Assembly (NCBI GenBank): GCA_963823165.1
Contig: CAWGKV010000002.1
Coordinates: 62,001 to 126,000 of the forward strand
DNA length: 64,000 bases
Direction: 5' to 3'
Source of the DNA: Roseiarcus sp963823165
Lineage (GTDB): Bacteria; Pseudomonadota; Alphaproteobacteria; Rhizobiales; Beijerinckiaceae
Numbering within the stretch: the first letter of the stretch is position 1; every line of letters begins with the position of its first letter. This document shows positions 1 to 9,182 of this stretch, piece after piece. The notes under the pieces were generated by a model. It was not told the origin of the DNA. It did no database searches and worked only from the letters and a program-made list of their open reading frames with translations. Position numbers and translations under genes: made by a program.

Positions 1-2582
1 TCGCGGTCGGTTCGCTCGCCGCCGCAGCTCTGTCGCGCGGACGCATCGAGCTTGCGCCGGCGCCGTTCCTGCTGATCGTCATGGCGGCGCTGGCGATCGA
101 CCTCGGGCTCGCGACCAACGCGATGGCGCCGGCGAGCCGCGTGGTTCCGGTCGGCGAATTCTTCACGAGCCCGTTCGGTCTGCGCGTCGCCTTCGAGCTC
201 TTCGTCTATTCCGCCGCCGGCGGGCTGTTCGTCGTGCCGATCTTCGCCGCGATCCAGGCCTGGGCGGGCGAGGAGCGGCGCGCGCGGGTGGTCGCCGCAG
301 TCAATGCGCTGAGCTACCTGATGATGGTCGTCGGCTCGCTCGTCACCATGGCCATGCTGCAGGTCCTGGGCCTCAGCGAGCCGACGGCGCTCGTCGTCCT
401 CGGCCTCGCCAGCATCCCGGCCGCGGCTTACCTCTTCCTCCGCCTGCCGGCGAACTTCCTCGCCTTCTTCCTGCGCCTGCTTTGGGGCGCGCTGTTCCGT
501 CTCGAAGTGAAGGGGATCGAACACCTGCCGCGGCCGGGCGAGCGCGCGATCGTCGCGGTCAATCACGTCTCCTTCCTCGATGCGCCGATCCTGTTTTCGC
601 TGATGGAGGAGCCGCCCCTGTTCGCGATCGACCACGGTCTCGCGCGACATTGGTGGATCAGGCCCTTCCTGAAGCTCGCCGGCGTCAGCCCCGCCGACCC
701 GTCCCGCCCGCTGACGGCGAGGGCGCTCATCAGACAGGCGCGCGCAGGGCGCGCCCTGGCGGTTTTTCCCGAAGGGCGGGTCGTTGTCGCCGGCCCCGTG
801 ATGCGCGACTACGAAAGCGCCGCGCTGATGGCGGAGAAGAGCGACGCGCCGGTGACGCCCGTGCGCCTCGTCGGGCCGGAGCGTACGTTCCTTTCCCGGC
901 TCGACCCGGCATGGGTGGGGCGGCGGCTCTTTCCGAAGGTGACGGTCACCATCCTGCCGCCGCGCAGGCTGGCGACGCCGGCCGGGCTGAGCGGGCGGGC
1001 GCTGCGACGGGCCGCGGGCGCCGCGCTCAGCGACATGATGTCGGACCTCGTCTTCGAGACGACCGACATCCGCCGGACGCTGCATGCAGCGTTCGAGGAG
1101 CAGGCGAAGAAGAACGGTCTGTCGCGGGTCGCGGTGGAAGATTCGCTCGGCGGCGCGCTGTCGATGCGCATGTTCCGGATCGGGGTCGGGGTGCTGGCGC
1201 GCAAGGTCGCCGAAATTTCGGCGCCCGGCGAGGTCATCGGCCTCATGCTGCCGAACGCCAACGGCTCGGCTGTGACCTTCATGGCCCTGCAGGCGGCGGG
1301 CCGCGTGCCGGCGATGCTCAACTTCACCGCCGGCCCGAACAATCTCGTCGCCGCCTGCCGGACGGCGCGGATCGCCCTGATCCTCACCTCGCGCTCGTTC
1401 GTCGAAAAAGCCGAGCTCGCCAAGGTCGTCGAGGCGCTGTCGGCGGTCGCGCGCATCGTCTGGCTCGAGGACGTGCGCGAGAGCGCGTCGCGGGCGGACA
1501 AGCTGCGCGCGGCGCTCACCGCCGGCCGCGCGCTCGCGACTCCGGACCCGGACGACCCGGCGGTCGTCCTCTTCACCTCCGGCACAGAGGGCGCGCCGAA
1601 GGGCGTCGTCCTGTCGCACGCCAACCTGCTCGCCAACGTCGCCCAGATCGACGCGCTGTTCGACCTGAGGCTGACCGACGTCTTCTTCAACCCGCTGCCG
1701 ATTTTCCACGCCTTCGGCCTCAGTGCGGGGATGCTGCTCGGGCTCATGACCTCGATGAAGGTCTATCTGTATCCGACGCCGCTGCACTATCGCCAGATTC
1801 CGGAGCTCATCGACAAGGTCGGCGCGACGGTCCTCGTCGGGACCGACACGTTCCTTTCGGCCTACGCGCGCAACGCCGACGCCTACGGCTTCCGCACGCT
1901 GCGATACGTGATCGCCGGCGCCGAGCCGCTCAAGGCCGAGACCCGCCGCATCTACATGGAGAAATTCGGCCTGCGGCTGCTCGAGGGCTACGGCGTGACC
2001 GAGGCCTCGCCGGTGCTGGCGGTCAACACGGCGGCGTTCAACAGGAACGGAACGGTCGGCAGGCTCCTGCCTTTCGTCAAGGCGCGCCTCGAGCCTGTGC
2101 CCGGCATCGACGAAGGCGGGCGCCTCATCGTGCGCGGCCCCAACGTGATGATCGGCTACCTGCGCGCCGACAACCCCGGCGAGCTCGAGCCGCCTTCCGG
2201 CGGCTGGTACGACACCGGCGACATCGTGGCGATCGACGCGGACGGCTTCGTCTGGATCAAGGGCCGGGCCAAGCGCTTCGTCAAGATCGCGGGCGAGCTC
2301 GTGTCGCTCGGCGCGCTTGAAGACCTGCTCTCCGGCCTGTGGCCCGACGAGCCCGTCGCGGCGGTCTCCGCCCCCGACTTCAAGCGGGGCGAGCGGGTGA
2401 TCCTCGCCACCACCCATGCGGGCGCGACCCGGATGGAGGTCCTGACCTGGCTCAAGATCAAGGGCGCTTCGGCGCTCATGGTTCCCAACTCGGTCGTCAC
2501 GCTCGACGCGATCCCCCTGCTCGGCTCGGGCAAGACGGACTACGTGGCGCTCGCGCGGCTCCTAAAGGAAAGGGGGGCGTGA
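1..2582 (+). CDS. MFS / acyltransferase / acyl-ACP ligase fusion (Aas-like), 5' truncated
   Basis: The frame is open from the first base, so the N-terminus lies outside the window; the ATG at 81 is internal. Visible order: last membrane helices of a major-facilitator domain; a PlsC-type acyltransferase with the HX4D box (NHVSFLDAP) and an FPEGR box; then an AMP-binding ligase with the adenylate motif LFTSGTEGAPKG and a later GYGVTEASP segment. This order matches bacterial 2-acylglycerophosphoethanolamine acyltransferase/acyl-ACP synthetase fusions, which re-acylate lysophospholipids at the inner membrane. The lysophospholipid-flippase role of the MFS part is inferred from that family. The ligase C-terminus looks complete (GSGKTDYVAL). 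Confidence 0.88.
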   Translation, partial: AVGSLAAAALSRGRIELAPAPFLLIVMAALAIDLGLATNAMAPASRVVPVGEFFTSPFGLRVAFELFVYSAAGGLFVVPIFAAIQAWAGEERRARVVAAVNALSYLMMVVGSLVTMAMLQVLGLSEPTALVVLGLASIPAAAYLFLRLPANFLAFFLRLLWGALFRLEVKGIEHLPRPGERAIVAVNHVSFLDAPILFSLMEEPPLFAIDHGLARHWWIRPFLKLAGVSPADPSRPLTARALIRQARAGRALAVFPEGRVVVAGPVMRDYESAALMAEKSDAPVTPVRLVGPERTFLSRLDPAWVGRRLFPKVTVTILPPRRLATPAGLSGRALRRAAGAALSDMMSDLVFETTDIRRTLHAAFEEQAKKNGLSRVAVEDSLGGALSMRMFRIGVGVLARKVAEISAPGEVIGLMLPNANGSAVTFMALQAAGRVPAMLNFTAGPNNLVAACRTARIALILTSRSFVEKAELAKVVEALSAVARIVWLEDVRESASRADKLRAALTAGRALATPDPDDPAVVLFTSGTEGAPKGVVLSHANLLANVAQIDALFDLRLTDVFFNPLPIFHAFGLSAGMLLGLMTSMKVYLYPTPLHYRQIPELIDKVGATVLVGTDTFLSAYARNADAYGFRTLRYVIAGAEPLKAETRRIYMEKFGLRLLEGYGVTEASPVLAVNTAAFNRNGTVGRLLPFVKARLEPVPGIDEGGRLIVRGPNVMIGYLRADNPGELEPPSGGWYDTGDIVAIDADGFVWIKGRAKRFVKIAGELVSLGALEDLLSGLWPDEPVAAVSAPDFKRGERVILATTHAGATRMEVLTWLKIKGASALMVPNSVVTLDAIPLLGSGKTDYVALARLLKERGA

Positions 2583-2640
2583 GGGCGGCCTTCCCGGCGC
2601 ACAATGCGTGTCGCGGAGCGCCCGGGAAGGAAGAGACGCT

Positions 2641-2760
2641 CCAGCGGAAGGAAGCGGAACCACGGGGGAAGGAAAAGGAACCCCAGGGGAAGCAAAAGGA
2701 ACCCCAGCGGAAGCAACTTCGGTGCGTGAATTGAGCCTTTTCAAGGAGTTGTGCGACGAG
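2641..2760 (+). repeat. 21-bp tandem repeat block with conserved tail (copy 1)
   Basis: Four consecutive 21-bp units begin at 2641, 2662, 2683 and 2704; the third reads CCAGGGGAAGCAAAAGGAAC plus one C. They are followed by a tail containing AGCCTTTTCAA. A second block with the same units and the same tail lies at 54032-54147. The period equals seven codons, but no gene can be supported across it. Confidence 0.7.
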
Positions 2761-3059
2761 TGAAGTTTTGGGACGCAGCCGCGCTTCCGAGCCCTCCGCA
2801 GCGCGCTTGGCCCTTATCCAAAACCTTTCGGGGAGAAGCCAAGCGGACCGCGTCAAGCGCACGGTGGGTGCGTGCGAAGTCCCCTCGCCGCTGGCGAAGG
2901 ATTCCAAGGCATGACGCGAGCGGCGTGACCGGGCGGCGCGAAAGCTCAGCAAGGCCGTTCAACAATTTTCGCTCCACGATCGACTGGCGGACCTTTCAAG
3001 AGTGAGACACGAGGCCCGCCTATTGGCAAGAAATTCTCGTTTTGTTTTGCGGCCAAAGG

Positions 3060-3290
3060 TTAACAGAAAGCCGCATCGCTCCCGCCGATCGGAGAATGGT
3101 CGCGCTCCATCCGCTCGCCGCGCTGGCCGGCTGCGTCCATGCCTTCGAGTGGATTGGTGGAAGCGCCGGTCTCGTCGACGAAGACGAGCTTCGCTGCATC
3201 GAGATCGAGTTCGCAGGCGAACCCGTTCCGGCTGCTGGAGGAACGTCCTGGCGCCGCTGCTCCGTAAGCGTGCGCGGGAACAATCTCTTG
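3060..3290 (-). pseudogene. IS630-type transposase remnant
   Basis: On the minus strand one frame reads ACELDLDAAKLVFVDETGAS and continues TNPLEGMDAAGQRGERM before a stop. This resembles the first catalytic-Asp region of IS630-family DDE transposases (LDLDPERLVFIDETG...RGQR). A preceding piece, TEQRRQDV, is in another frame. Both ends of the transposase are missing and I see no terminal inverted repeats. The rest of 2583-3549 holds the 21-bp block and nothing else I can support. Confidence 0.5.
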
Positions 3291-3511
3291 ACAAGAGCCC
3301 CGGGGGCTGATTCATGATATGTTCTTCAAGCTGCAACAGAAGGCGGGAGAGGGCGGCAGCGACACAGCCCAGACGACAACCGGCAGCGCAGGCGGAAAGA
3401 AGGGCGCCCAGCCCCCTCGCTTCGCTCCCCGGGATATTTGGGGAACTGGCATGAGCCGGACAGGAAGGAAGAGGCTTGGCAGGGGGTGCAAAAGGCGCTT
3501 TCCGCTCTTAT

Positions 3512-3542
3512 TTGACAGCATGGTGGTAAATCTGCCACCATG
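3512..3542 (+). promoter_or_regulatory. Promoter/operator of the HigBA-like pair
   Basis: A TTGACA -35 match at 3512-3517 is followed at once by a perfect 8-bp inverted repeat, CATGGTGG-N8-CCACCATG (3519-3542), ending 7 bp before the toxin start codon. Autorepression by the antitoxin at such palindromes is normal for type II toxin-antitoxin operons; its use here is inferred. Confidence 0.55.
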
Positions 3543-3549
3543 ATCTTGG

Positions 3550-3897
3550 ATGATTCGAGACACACGGCCAATCAACTGGATCAAGGCAGCACGGAAGAAT
3601 TTCGAAGATTTTCCGCAAGGCGCACGCGACGCCATTCTTGATGACCTGTCTACAGCCGCAGACGGCGGATTTCCTCGCCACGTCAAGGCGATGAAAGGCA
3701 TCGGTTCCGGCGTTTACGAGGTGGCCTTGCCTTATCGTGGCGATGCTTACCGCACCGTCTACACCGTGGAGTTTCGCAACGCATTGTGGGTAATCCATGC
3801 GTTTCAGAAGAAATCGAAAACCGGCATCAAGACACCGCAGGCGGACATTGACCTTGTTCGCAAACGTCTTGTCAGGCTGAAGGAGGAACTGCGATGA
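3550..3897 (+). CDS. HigB/RelE-family toxin (Gp49-like)
   Basis: A 115-residue protein with the usual fold signature of phage-derived Gp49-like/HigB toxins: PINWIKAARKNFEDFP at the N-terminus, YEVALPYRGDAYRTVYTVEF in the middle and IHAFQKKSKTGIKTP near the end. The family generally cleaves ribosome-bound mRNA. It overlaps the next gene by ATGA, so the pair is translationally coupled in toxin-first order. Base composition is lower in GC than the flanking core genes, consistent with transfer. The gene appears intact. Confidence 0.85.
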   Translation: MIRDTRPINWIKAARKNFEDFPQGARDAILDDLSTAADGGFPRHVKAMKGIGSGVYEVALPYRGDAYRTVYTVEFRNALWVIHAFQKKSKTGIKTPQADIDLVRKRLVRLKEELR

Positions 3898-4226
3898 GCG
3901 ACGATGATTTTGAAGTTGTGTACGGCAGCGGGAATGTGTTCCGCGACTTCGGTTATCCCGACGCCGACATTCGGCAAGCCAAGTGCATTCTTGCCGCTGC
4001 CATCATAAAAATTCTGGACGCCCGGCAGTGGTCAACCCGGCGCGCCGAACAGGAAACCGGCGTCAACCATGCCGATTTTGCCCGCATCCGGGGGGTTAAT
4101 CTCGCACGCTTCACGCTTGACAGGCTCATGGCTATCTTGAGCAAGCTGGGGCAGGAAGTCGAGATTGACGTGAAAATTCACCCGCGCCAGCAGCGAGACG
4201 CCCAACCCGCGCCCGTGCGGCAATGA
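3894..4226 (+). CDS. HigA-like XRE antitoxin
   Basis: A 110-residue protein with a helix-turn-helix in its second half (QWSTRRAEQETGVNHADFARIRGVN...FTLDRLMAILSKLGQEVEI), the arrangement of antitoxins paired with Gp49-like toxins. It should neutralise the upstream toxin and repress the operon at the palindrome before it. It starts inside the toxin stop codon (ATGA). The short C-terminal tail after EIDVKIHP is variable in the family. Confidence 0.85.
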   Translation: MSDDDFEVVYGSGNVFRDFGYPDADIRQAKCILAAAIIKILDARQWSTRRAEQETGVNHADFARIRGVNLARFTLDRLMAILSKLGQEVEIDVKIHPRQQRDAQPAPVRQ

Positions 4227-4478
4227 AACGCACCTGAGCTTGACGACCGGATGGGCCAATCCCCAATTTTCTAAGCAGGGCGAGGTTTGCGACCTGTCAG
4301 GAAAGAATCTTGTGCAAATGCCTATTCCGAATTGGAGAGTCGAACTCCCATCCGATCTCGTCTCCGCGCTCGCCCAAGCAGAGCTATCTCATCCCATTTC
4401 CAGTGCGGTGATCGTCAACCACAATGGAAAACAACATCTTGAGGCATCCGAGCAGTTGCAGCCTGAATTTCCTGAATA

Positions 4479-4919
4479 ATGGCGGCGGAGGGGGCAGTCG
4501 CATGCTGGTACAGCTATACCTATGAAACCTTGCCCGCCACGGTCTCCGCGACGCCCACTTATCAAACCTATAACTGGTCATTCTATGCTACCCTCGCGCC
4601 CGGCTGCAGCAGCCCGACCGGCAACGAGCGCGACATCGTCTACAATCAAAATTACCACACCTTGCAGTATTGCAGTGAGGTCTCATGGATTCCCTTGGGA
4701 CAGGGAAGTGGCGGCGGCGGGCGTTGCTCGAACCAGAGCGGCATCGAAGACAACATCAGGTACAACACCGACTACCACACCTACCAGTACTGCAACGGCA
4801 CCAACTGGGTGAAATTTGGCGGCGGATCATCCGTACTGTTGCCGACATGTAGTGACGGTTATTTTGTGATGTCGATTAGCAGCCCTGGGCCGCGTCGCGG
4901 CGAACGAAGTTCCCGGTGA
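4479..4919 (+). pseudogene. Fragment of a C...YN..YHT.QYC repeat protein
   Basis: Contains two imperfect copies of a roughly 35-residue motif: CSSPTGNERDIVYNQNYHTL-QYC...W and CSNQSGIEDNIRYNTDYHTY-QYC..TNW, separated by a glycine-rich linker. Such motifs occur as tandem units in large secreted or phage-tail-like proteins. Here there is no signal peptide, the frame is closed by stops just upstream, and a GGGGS-type linker continues in another frame at 4477-4510. I read it as a remnant of a larger gene. The short open frame 4240-4479 before it has no recognisable content. Confidence 0.4.
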
Positions 4920-5178
4920 AATTTTTTGAAACAGTGTGAAATGGATGGAAAGATTTCGGAAGCCCGGCTGAAATCTTTTGAAGCCCCTGGAAGCTCTCCG
5001 AAGGAATGGCGGGTCGTCTGCGTCCAGCGCCCGCCATGGCGAGCGACGATTCCAGTCGATTCGGAACCTGCTCTAAGGGATAGTTGCCGACCCAAAGAGA
5101 ACGGCTTCGTTGGGTCGTCGCGTTTTCCCCGACCGCGAACATCCCGCAGCTCATCCGCGCAACGCGCCTTCGGCGCGA

Positions 5179-5224
5179 CCCCTCATCCGGCCCTTCGGGC
5201 CACCTTCTCCCCAAGGGAGAAGGG
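5179..5224. repeat. REP-like palindromic repeat
   Basis: CCCCTCATCCGGCCCTTCGG followed by GCCACCTTCTCCCCAAGGGAGAAGG: two nested hairpins of the dispersed type seen again at 10307-10355, 25026-25114, 30744-30789 and, degenerate, at 53491-53529. It sits upstream of the lipase gene. Apart from it, 4920-5249 holds nothing I can identify. Confidence 0.65.
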
Positions 5225-5249
5225 TAAGCGCAACCAGGAGGAATCGCCC

Positions 5250-6254
5250 ATGCCGATCACCGACCCACAGGCCGTCGACTTCGGCTTTCTCGTCGCCTTC
5301 GCCGAGGGCATGTATGTTCCAGGCTCGATCACGCCGCGCGACGAGCCGAGGATCGCTCAGGCCGGCTGGGACGTCGTCGGCCATTTGCTGGCGTTCGACA
5401 CCGTCCTGCCCGACGCGGCGGCGCTGCCCGCCGGCGTGCCGAAGACCGTGCTGCTGGGGCAGATCGTCTTCTATGGATTTCTGGCGCGCAACCATGCCGA
5501 CCCGACCCGCTACGCCGCGGCCATTCGCGGGACGAGCGGCTTCGCCGAATGGGCGATCGACGCCGATTTCCTTCCCCTCGCGCTTCCCTCGCCGGCGGGG
5601 GCGACGGTCGAGAAGGGCTTCTGGAGCGTCTACGCCAGCATGACGCTCGTCGGCCTCGACGGCGACGAGATCGGCGCCGGGGCGGCGCACGCGATCGCGA
5701 CCGTCGTCGACCAGGCGACGGTGACGGTTTGCGGGCACAGCCTCGGCTCCGCTCTCGCGACGTATCTCAGCTTCGACGTCGCCAAGCTGATGGGAAACCG
5801 GGCGAGCGCCTGCCTGTTCGCTTCTCCCCGCTCGGGCGACCTTGCGTGGGCGGCGGCCTACGGCGCCGCCGTCTCGACCTACCGGCTGATCAACTATGTC
5901 CTGGACGTCGTGCCCTACGTGCCGTTCGACGCCCTGCCGCCGTTTCAATATTCGACGCTTCCGGGCGCCCAGATCCTGCAGCCGTTGACGGCGCAGGCGG
6001 AAGTGCGATTCGACATCTCCTGCAATCACAATCTCGTCTGCTATTGCGCGATGCTCGATTACGCAGACACGAAAGCCCGGCAGGACGCCCAGGACGCCGC
6101 GGCCTGGAGCTGCATTGTCGGACCGCCGGCCCCCGACCTCAACCGCGATCTGACGCTGGCGCTCGCCACCGCGGTGAACGCGCTCGGCGGGGCGGCGGCC
6201 CGCATCGTCGAACTCCTCTCCGTCATGACGCGCGCCAAAGGCGGCCAGGTCTGA
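5250..6254 (+). CDS. Class 3 lipase-family hydrolase
   Basis: The start is the ATG preceded by AGGAGGAA; the frame is open further upstream but runs through the REP-like repeat. The 334-residue protein has a lipase nucleophile elbow, VCGHSLGSALA (Ser about residue 164), inside the order typical of lipase_3 proteins: an early YAAAIRGT segment, then the elbow, then FASPRSGD, then YRLINYVLDVVPYVPF with the probable catalytic Asp. A late His (CNHNLVCYCAML) may complete the triad. No signal peptide is evident, so a cytoplasmic or non-classically exported enzyme is likely. Substrate unknown. Confidence 0.75.
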   Translation: MPITDPQAVDFGFLVAFAEGMYVPGSITPRDEPRIAQAGWDVVGHLLAFDTVLPDAAALPAGVPKTVLLGQIVFYGFLARNHADPTRYAAAIRGTSGFAEWAIDADFLPLALPSPAGATVEKGFWSVYASMTLVGLDGDEIGAGAAHAIATVVDQATVTVCGHSLGSALATYLSFDVAKLMGNRASACLFASPRSGDLAWAAAYGAAVSTYRLINYVLDVVPYVPFDALPPFQYSTLPGAQILQPLTAQAEVRFDISCNHNLVCYCAMLDYADTKARQDAQDAAAWSCIVGPPAPDLNRDLTLALATAVNALGGAAARIVELLSVMTRAKGGQV

Positions 6255-6312
6255 TCCCCCTCGCTCCGTCTTGGCGGGAAGAGGGTAACTGCCAAGCCTC
6301 CCGTCGCCCTCG

Positions 6313-6411
6313 CCCTGAGGAGCCCGCGAAGCGGGCATCTCGAAGGGCGCTCGTGGCCGGCAAGCATCCTTCGAGGCCCTTTGCCTTCGACAAAGGGCGC
6401 CTCAGGATGAG
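6313..6411. repeat. Inverted pair of CCTGAGGAG/TCTCGAAGG repeats between convergent genes
   Basis: CCCTGAGGAGCCCGCGAAGC...ATCTCGAAGG (6313-6346) and an oppositely oriented copy, CATCCTTCGAGGCCC...CCTCAGGATGAGG (6364-6411). Each is itself palindromic. They lie between the convergent lipase and Mn-catalase genes and could stop transcription in both directions (inferred). Confidence 0.5.
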
Positions 6412-6432
6412 GTCGGAGGTCCGCGACGCGTC

Positions 6433-7290
6433 TCAGCCGGACTTGCGGGCCTTCTTCCCATTCTTCCTGGCGGCGGCGCCCGCGTGCTCAATTTGCGCCG
6501 GAGGCGGCGCCACATCTTCCGGGGGAGTGAGCTCGGGTTCATCGAGGGCCTTCGCCTCGCGCGTCCCCAGCTGCGGATCCTCGAACGGCTGAAATGCAGG
6601 CGCGTCCACCCGCTCGACCGAAGCATTGTCGTTCCACGGACCCAGCAGATCCTTCTCCCCCCTATCGCCTTGGCCTGTCGAGGCGTTGAAGTACTGATCG
6701 ACCATCTTCGGCGTGGGCGGGATGAGGCCGATCGCCAACGGGTCCTTGTCCATCGCTGCGAGAGCGACCATGAAGGATTTCATGTGAGTGATCTCGCGGG
6801 TCATCAGGAACTGCAATGCGTCCTTGCTCCCCTGGTCGTCGCAAAAGTCGATCAGCCGCTCGTAGACGATCTTCGCCCGCGCTTCGGCCGCGATGTTGCT
6901 CCGCAGATCGACGTCGAGTTCGCCGGTGATCTTGAGATAGTCGGCGGTCCAGGCGCTTCCGACCGAGTTGTACAAATTCACGCCGCCGCCGCCGCAGATG
7001 GCGACCAAGGGGTCGGCGTCTGCGGCTTCGCGACTGGATTTTGTCGGTTTCAGATGCATCCTCGCCAGCGTGCCGATGACTTCGAGGTGGCTTAGCTCCT
7101 CGGTTCCAATATCCATCAGCAGATCTTTCAAGCCGGGGTCCTCGCAATTGAGCCCCTGGACCGAGTACTGCATGGCCGCCGCGAGTTCGCCGTTGGCGCC
7201 GCCGAATTGCTCGAGCAGCATCTTGCCGAAGCGCGGATCGGGCTCCCCCACCTGAACGGTGTACATCAACTTCTTCACATGGTGATACAT
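6433..7290 (-). CDS. Manganese catalase
   Basis: Starts MYHHVKKLMYTVQV and is preceded by AAGGAG, which decides the start over an ATG 33 bases further out. The 285-residue ferritin-like protein carries conserved manganese-catalase segments: ELAAAMQYSVQGLNC, GTEELSHLEVIGTLARMH with Glu/His ligands, and a second EITHMKSFMVAL segment. The family disproportionates hydrogen peroxide with a dinuclear Mn site, without heme. A Pro/Ala/Lys-rich tail is added at the C-terminus. It is divergent from the DUF892 gene across about 250 bp, which suggests a stress-response pair. Confidence 0.93.
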   Translation of the reverse strand: MYHHVKKLMYTVQVGEPDPRFGKMLLEQFGGANGELAAAMQYSVQGLNCEDPGLKDLLMDIGTEELSHLEVIGTLARMHLKPTKSSREAADADPLVAICGGGGVNLYNSVGSAWTADYLKITGELDVDLRSNIAAEARAKIVYERLIDFCDDQGSKDALQFLMTREITHMKSFMVALAAMDKDPLAIGLIPPTPKMVDQYFNASTGQGDRGEKDLLGPWNDNASVERVDAPAFQPFEDPQLGTREAKALDEPELTPPEDVAPPPAQIEHAGAAARKNGKKARKSG

Positions 7291-7485
7291 GACAACTCCT
7301 TTCCGTTGGAGGCGCTTGCCCACGAGGTTTCAAGCCGAGCAAAACGCTTTTGTTCCGCTCGATGGCCGGTGCGGAATCGAATCCATGGTCCCGGCGCTCG
7401 CGCCGTAAGAACGAGCCCAATTTATCGACGGCGACCTCTCATCCTCGTCTCGGCTGAAGGCGAAGCGAGTTTGCCCGGCGCCCGC

Positions 7486-7510
7486 GGAACCATCTCGATT
7501 TCCCCCGGTT
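7486..7510 (+). promoter_or_regulatory. EcfG-type promoter match before the DUF892 gene
   Basis: GGAAC at 7486-7490, a 16-bp spacer, then GGTT at 7507-7510, 30 bp before the ATG. The alphaproteobacterial general-stress consensus is GGAAC-N16/17-CGTT. The one mismatch is in the first base of the -10 element. Confidence 0.55.
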
Positions 7511-7540
7511 GTCGAGTGTTGCAACGCAAAGGAGTGCGCC

Positions 7541-8041
7541 ATGCCCACCCGCAAATCAGGAAATCCCCTCGAGGAGCTGTTCACCGAGACGCTGAAGGAC
7601 ATCTATTTCGCCGAGAAGCAGATTCTTCGGGCCCTGCCGAAGATGGCGAAGGAAGCGTCGGCTCCCGAGCTCAAGGAGGCGTTTGAGACACACCGGGACG
7701 AGACCGAAGGCCAGATCGAGCGACTGAACCAGATCTTCGAAGCGATGGGCCGCCCCGCCCGCGGCAAGACCTGCGACGCGATCATCGGAATCATCGACGA
7801 AGCCAAGGAGGTCATGGACGAGTTCAAGGGCGACGACGCGCTCGACGCCGGCCTCGTCGCCTCCGGCCAGACCGTGGAGCACTACGAGATCGCCCGCTAC
7901 GGCACGCTGAAGACCTGGGCGCGGCAGCTCGGCATGGACGAAGCCGCGAAGCTGCTCGATCAGACGCTTCAGGAGGAGATCAAGACCGACAAGCTCCTGA
8001 CCGATCTTGCGATGAAGAACGTCAACAAGAAAGCCGCCTGA
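7541..8041 (+). CDS. DUF892 ferritin-like protein (YciE/YciF family)
   Basis: A 166-residue all-helical protein with the family start NPLEELFTETLKDIYFAEKQ-ILRALPKMA and the later EHYEIARYGTLKTWARQLG segment. Members are ferritin-like four-helix proteins linked to general stress responses; no enzymatic role is established. Start supported by AAAGGAG 8 bp upstream. An EcfG-like promoter precedes it and the divergent neighbour is Mn-catalase, so control by the EcfG encoded about 14 kb downstream is likely (inferred). Confidence 0.9.
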   Translation: MPTRKSGNPLEELFTETLKDIYFAEKQILRALPKMAKEASAPELKEAFETHRDETEGQIERLNQIFEAMGRPARGKTCDAIIGIIDEAKEVMDEFKGDDALDAGLVASGQTVEHYEIARYGTLKTWARQLGMDEAAKLLDQTLQEEIKTDKLLTDLAMKNVNKKAA

Positions 8042-8144
8042 CGCAAAACCAGGCGCGGCAGCGGGAGGCGAGGAGGGCGCGCGTCCGGCGGGGCGCCACT
8101 CCCGCCCTCCCCTCTTGCGGTCGCGCCTCAAAAGAAGCCCGCAA

Positions 8145-9182
8145 ATGCACCACAAGGACCTGCGCGTCATCGCGATCGGCGGCTCGGCGGGCGCGATCGG
8201 CGCCGTGAGGGAGCTTTGCGGCTTGTTGTCGAGCGACATTCCCGCCGCGATCTGCGTCGTCATTCATGTCGGCGCGCGCGGCGGCAATCGGATCGCCGAT
8301 ATATTCCACGCCAACTGCCCGATTCCCTTCACGACCGCCGCCGACGGACAGAAGCTCGAGCATGGCGCGGCCTATGTCGCGCCCGTCGACCACCATCTGC
8401 TCGTCATGGATGGAGTGATACGGCTGGGCCGCGGGCCGCGCGAGAACCTGGCCAGGCCCGCGATCGATCCCCTGTTCCGTTCGGTCGGCTTGAGCTGCGG
8501 GTCCAGGGGCGTCGGCGTGGTGCTGACCGGCATGCTGAACGACGGCGCCGCCGGGCTCGCCGATCTCAAGCGCTGCGGCGGGGTGACCATCGTCCAGAAC
8601 CCGGCCGAGGCCTCCGCCCCGGACATGCCATTGGAAGCCCTGCGCGCGAGCGACGTCGATTACCGCGTGCCGATGGCGAAGCTCGGCCCGCTCCTCGACA
8701 TGCTGGCGCGAACGGCGCCTCCTCCCGCTCCTCCGGCGCCGGAGGAGGTGGGGCTCGAGGTCGAGATCGCGCTCGGCCGTCCGGTCGGGCCGCCCGAAGC
8801 GACCCGTCTCGGCAACCCCATCCAACTGTCGTGCCCGGGATGCGGCGGCGTGCTGTCGCAGATCCGCCGGTCCCCGCCGCTCCGGTTCCGCTGCCAGGTC
8901 GGCCACGGTTACACCGCCGAGACGCTCGCCAGCGAGCAGGAAGGCTCGGTCGACGAAGCGCTGCGGGTCGCGCTTCGCATCGTCGAGGAGCGGGCGGTCC
9001 TGACCGAGAAGATGGCGGAGGACGCGCGGCGCAACGGATTGCGCCTTTCGGCCGCCTCCTTCGAGCAGAGGTCCAATGAGAGCCGTGAGCACGTGAAGAC
9101 GCTGCGCGAGGCGCTTCGCAAGGCGGAAGAAGAAGCTCCGGAGATCCCGCGGCTCCAGGGCCATGCGCGAAAGCAGGCGTGA
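8145..9182 (+). CDS. CheB-like protein-glutamate methylesterase with C-terminal Cys cluster
   Basis: Residues 1-190 form a CheB methylesterase domain: IGGSAGA (Ser14), VVIHVGA (His41) and VLTGMLNDGAAG with the catalytic Asp. There is no receiver domain, so it is not canonical response-regulator CheB. Residues about 225-270 carry a zinc-ribbon-like set, LSCPGCGGVL...FRCQVGHGYTAETL, and the end is a charged helix. Similar stand-alone proteins occur near stress genes in this order. No chemotaxis genes are nearby. An in-frame ATG at 8115 is possible, but the chosen ATG fits the domain boundary. Confidence 0.85.
   Translation: MHHKDLRVIAIGGSAGAIGAVRELCGLLSSDIPAAICVVIHVGARGGNRIADIFHANCPIPFTTAADGQKLEHGAAYVAPVDHHLLVMDGVIRLGRGPRENLARPAIDPLFRSVGLSCGSRGVGVVLTGMLNDGAAGLADLKRCGGVTIVQNPAEASAPDMPLEALRASDVDYRVPMAKLGPLLDMLARTAPPPAPPAPEEVGLEVEIALGRPVGPPEATRLGNPIQLSCPGCGGVLSQIRRSPPLRFRCQVGHGYTAETLASEQEGSVDEALRVALRIVEERAVLTEKMAEDARRNGLRLSAASFEQRSNESREHVKTLREALRKAEEEAPEIPRLQGHARKQA

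Noticed and set aside
3002..3336. Several overlapping short open frames as novel small genes
   Set aside because: The conserved content belongs to an IS630-type transposase remnant on the minus strand; the other frames are shadows.
4240..4479. 79-codon frame behind the HigA-like gene as a third toxin-antitoxin component
   Set aside because: No ribosome-binding site, no recognisable motif, and it runs into a fragmentary gene.
5151..6338. 395-codon minus-strand frame opposite the lipase gene
   Set aside because: Arg-rich shadow of the lipase; the plus strand has the GHSLG motif and a ribosome-binding site.
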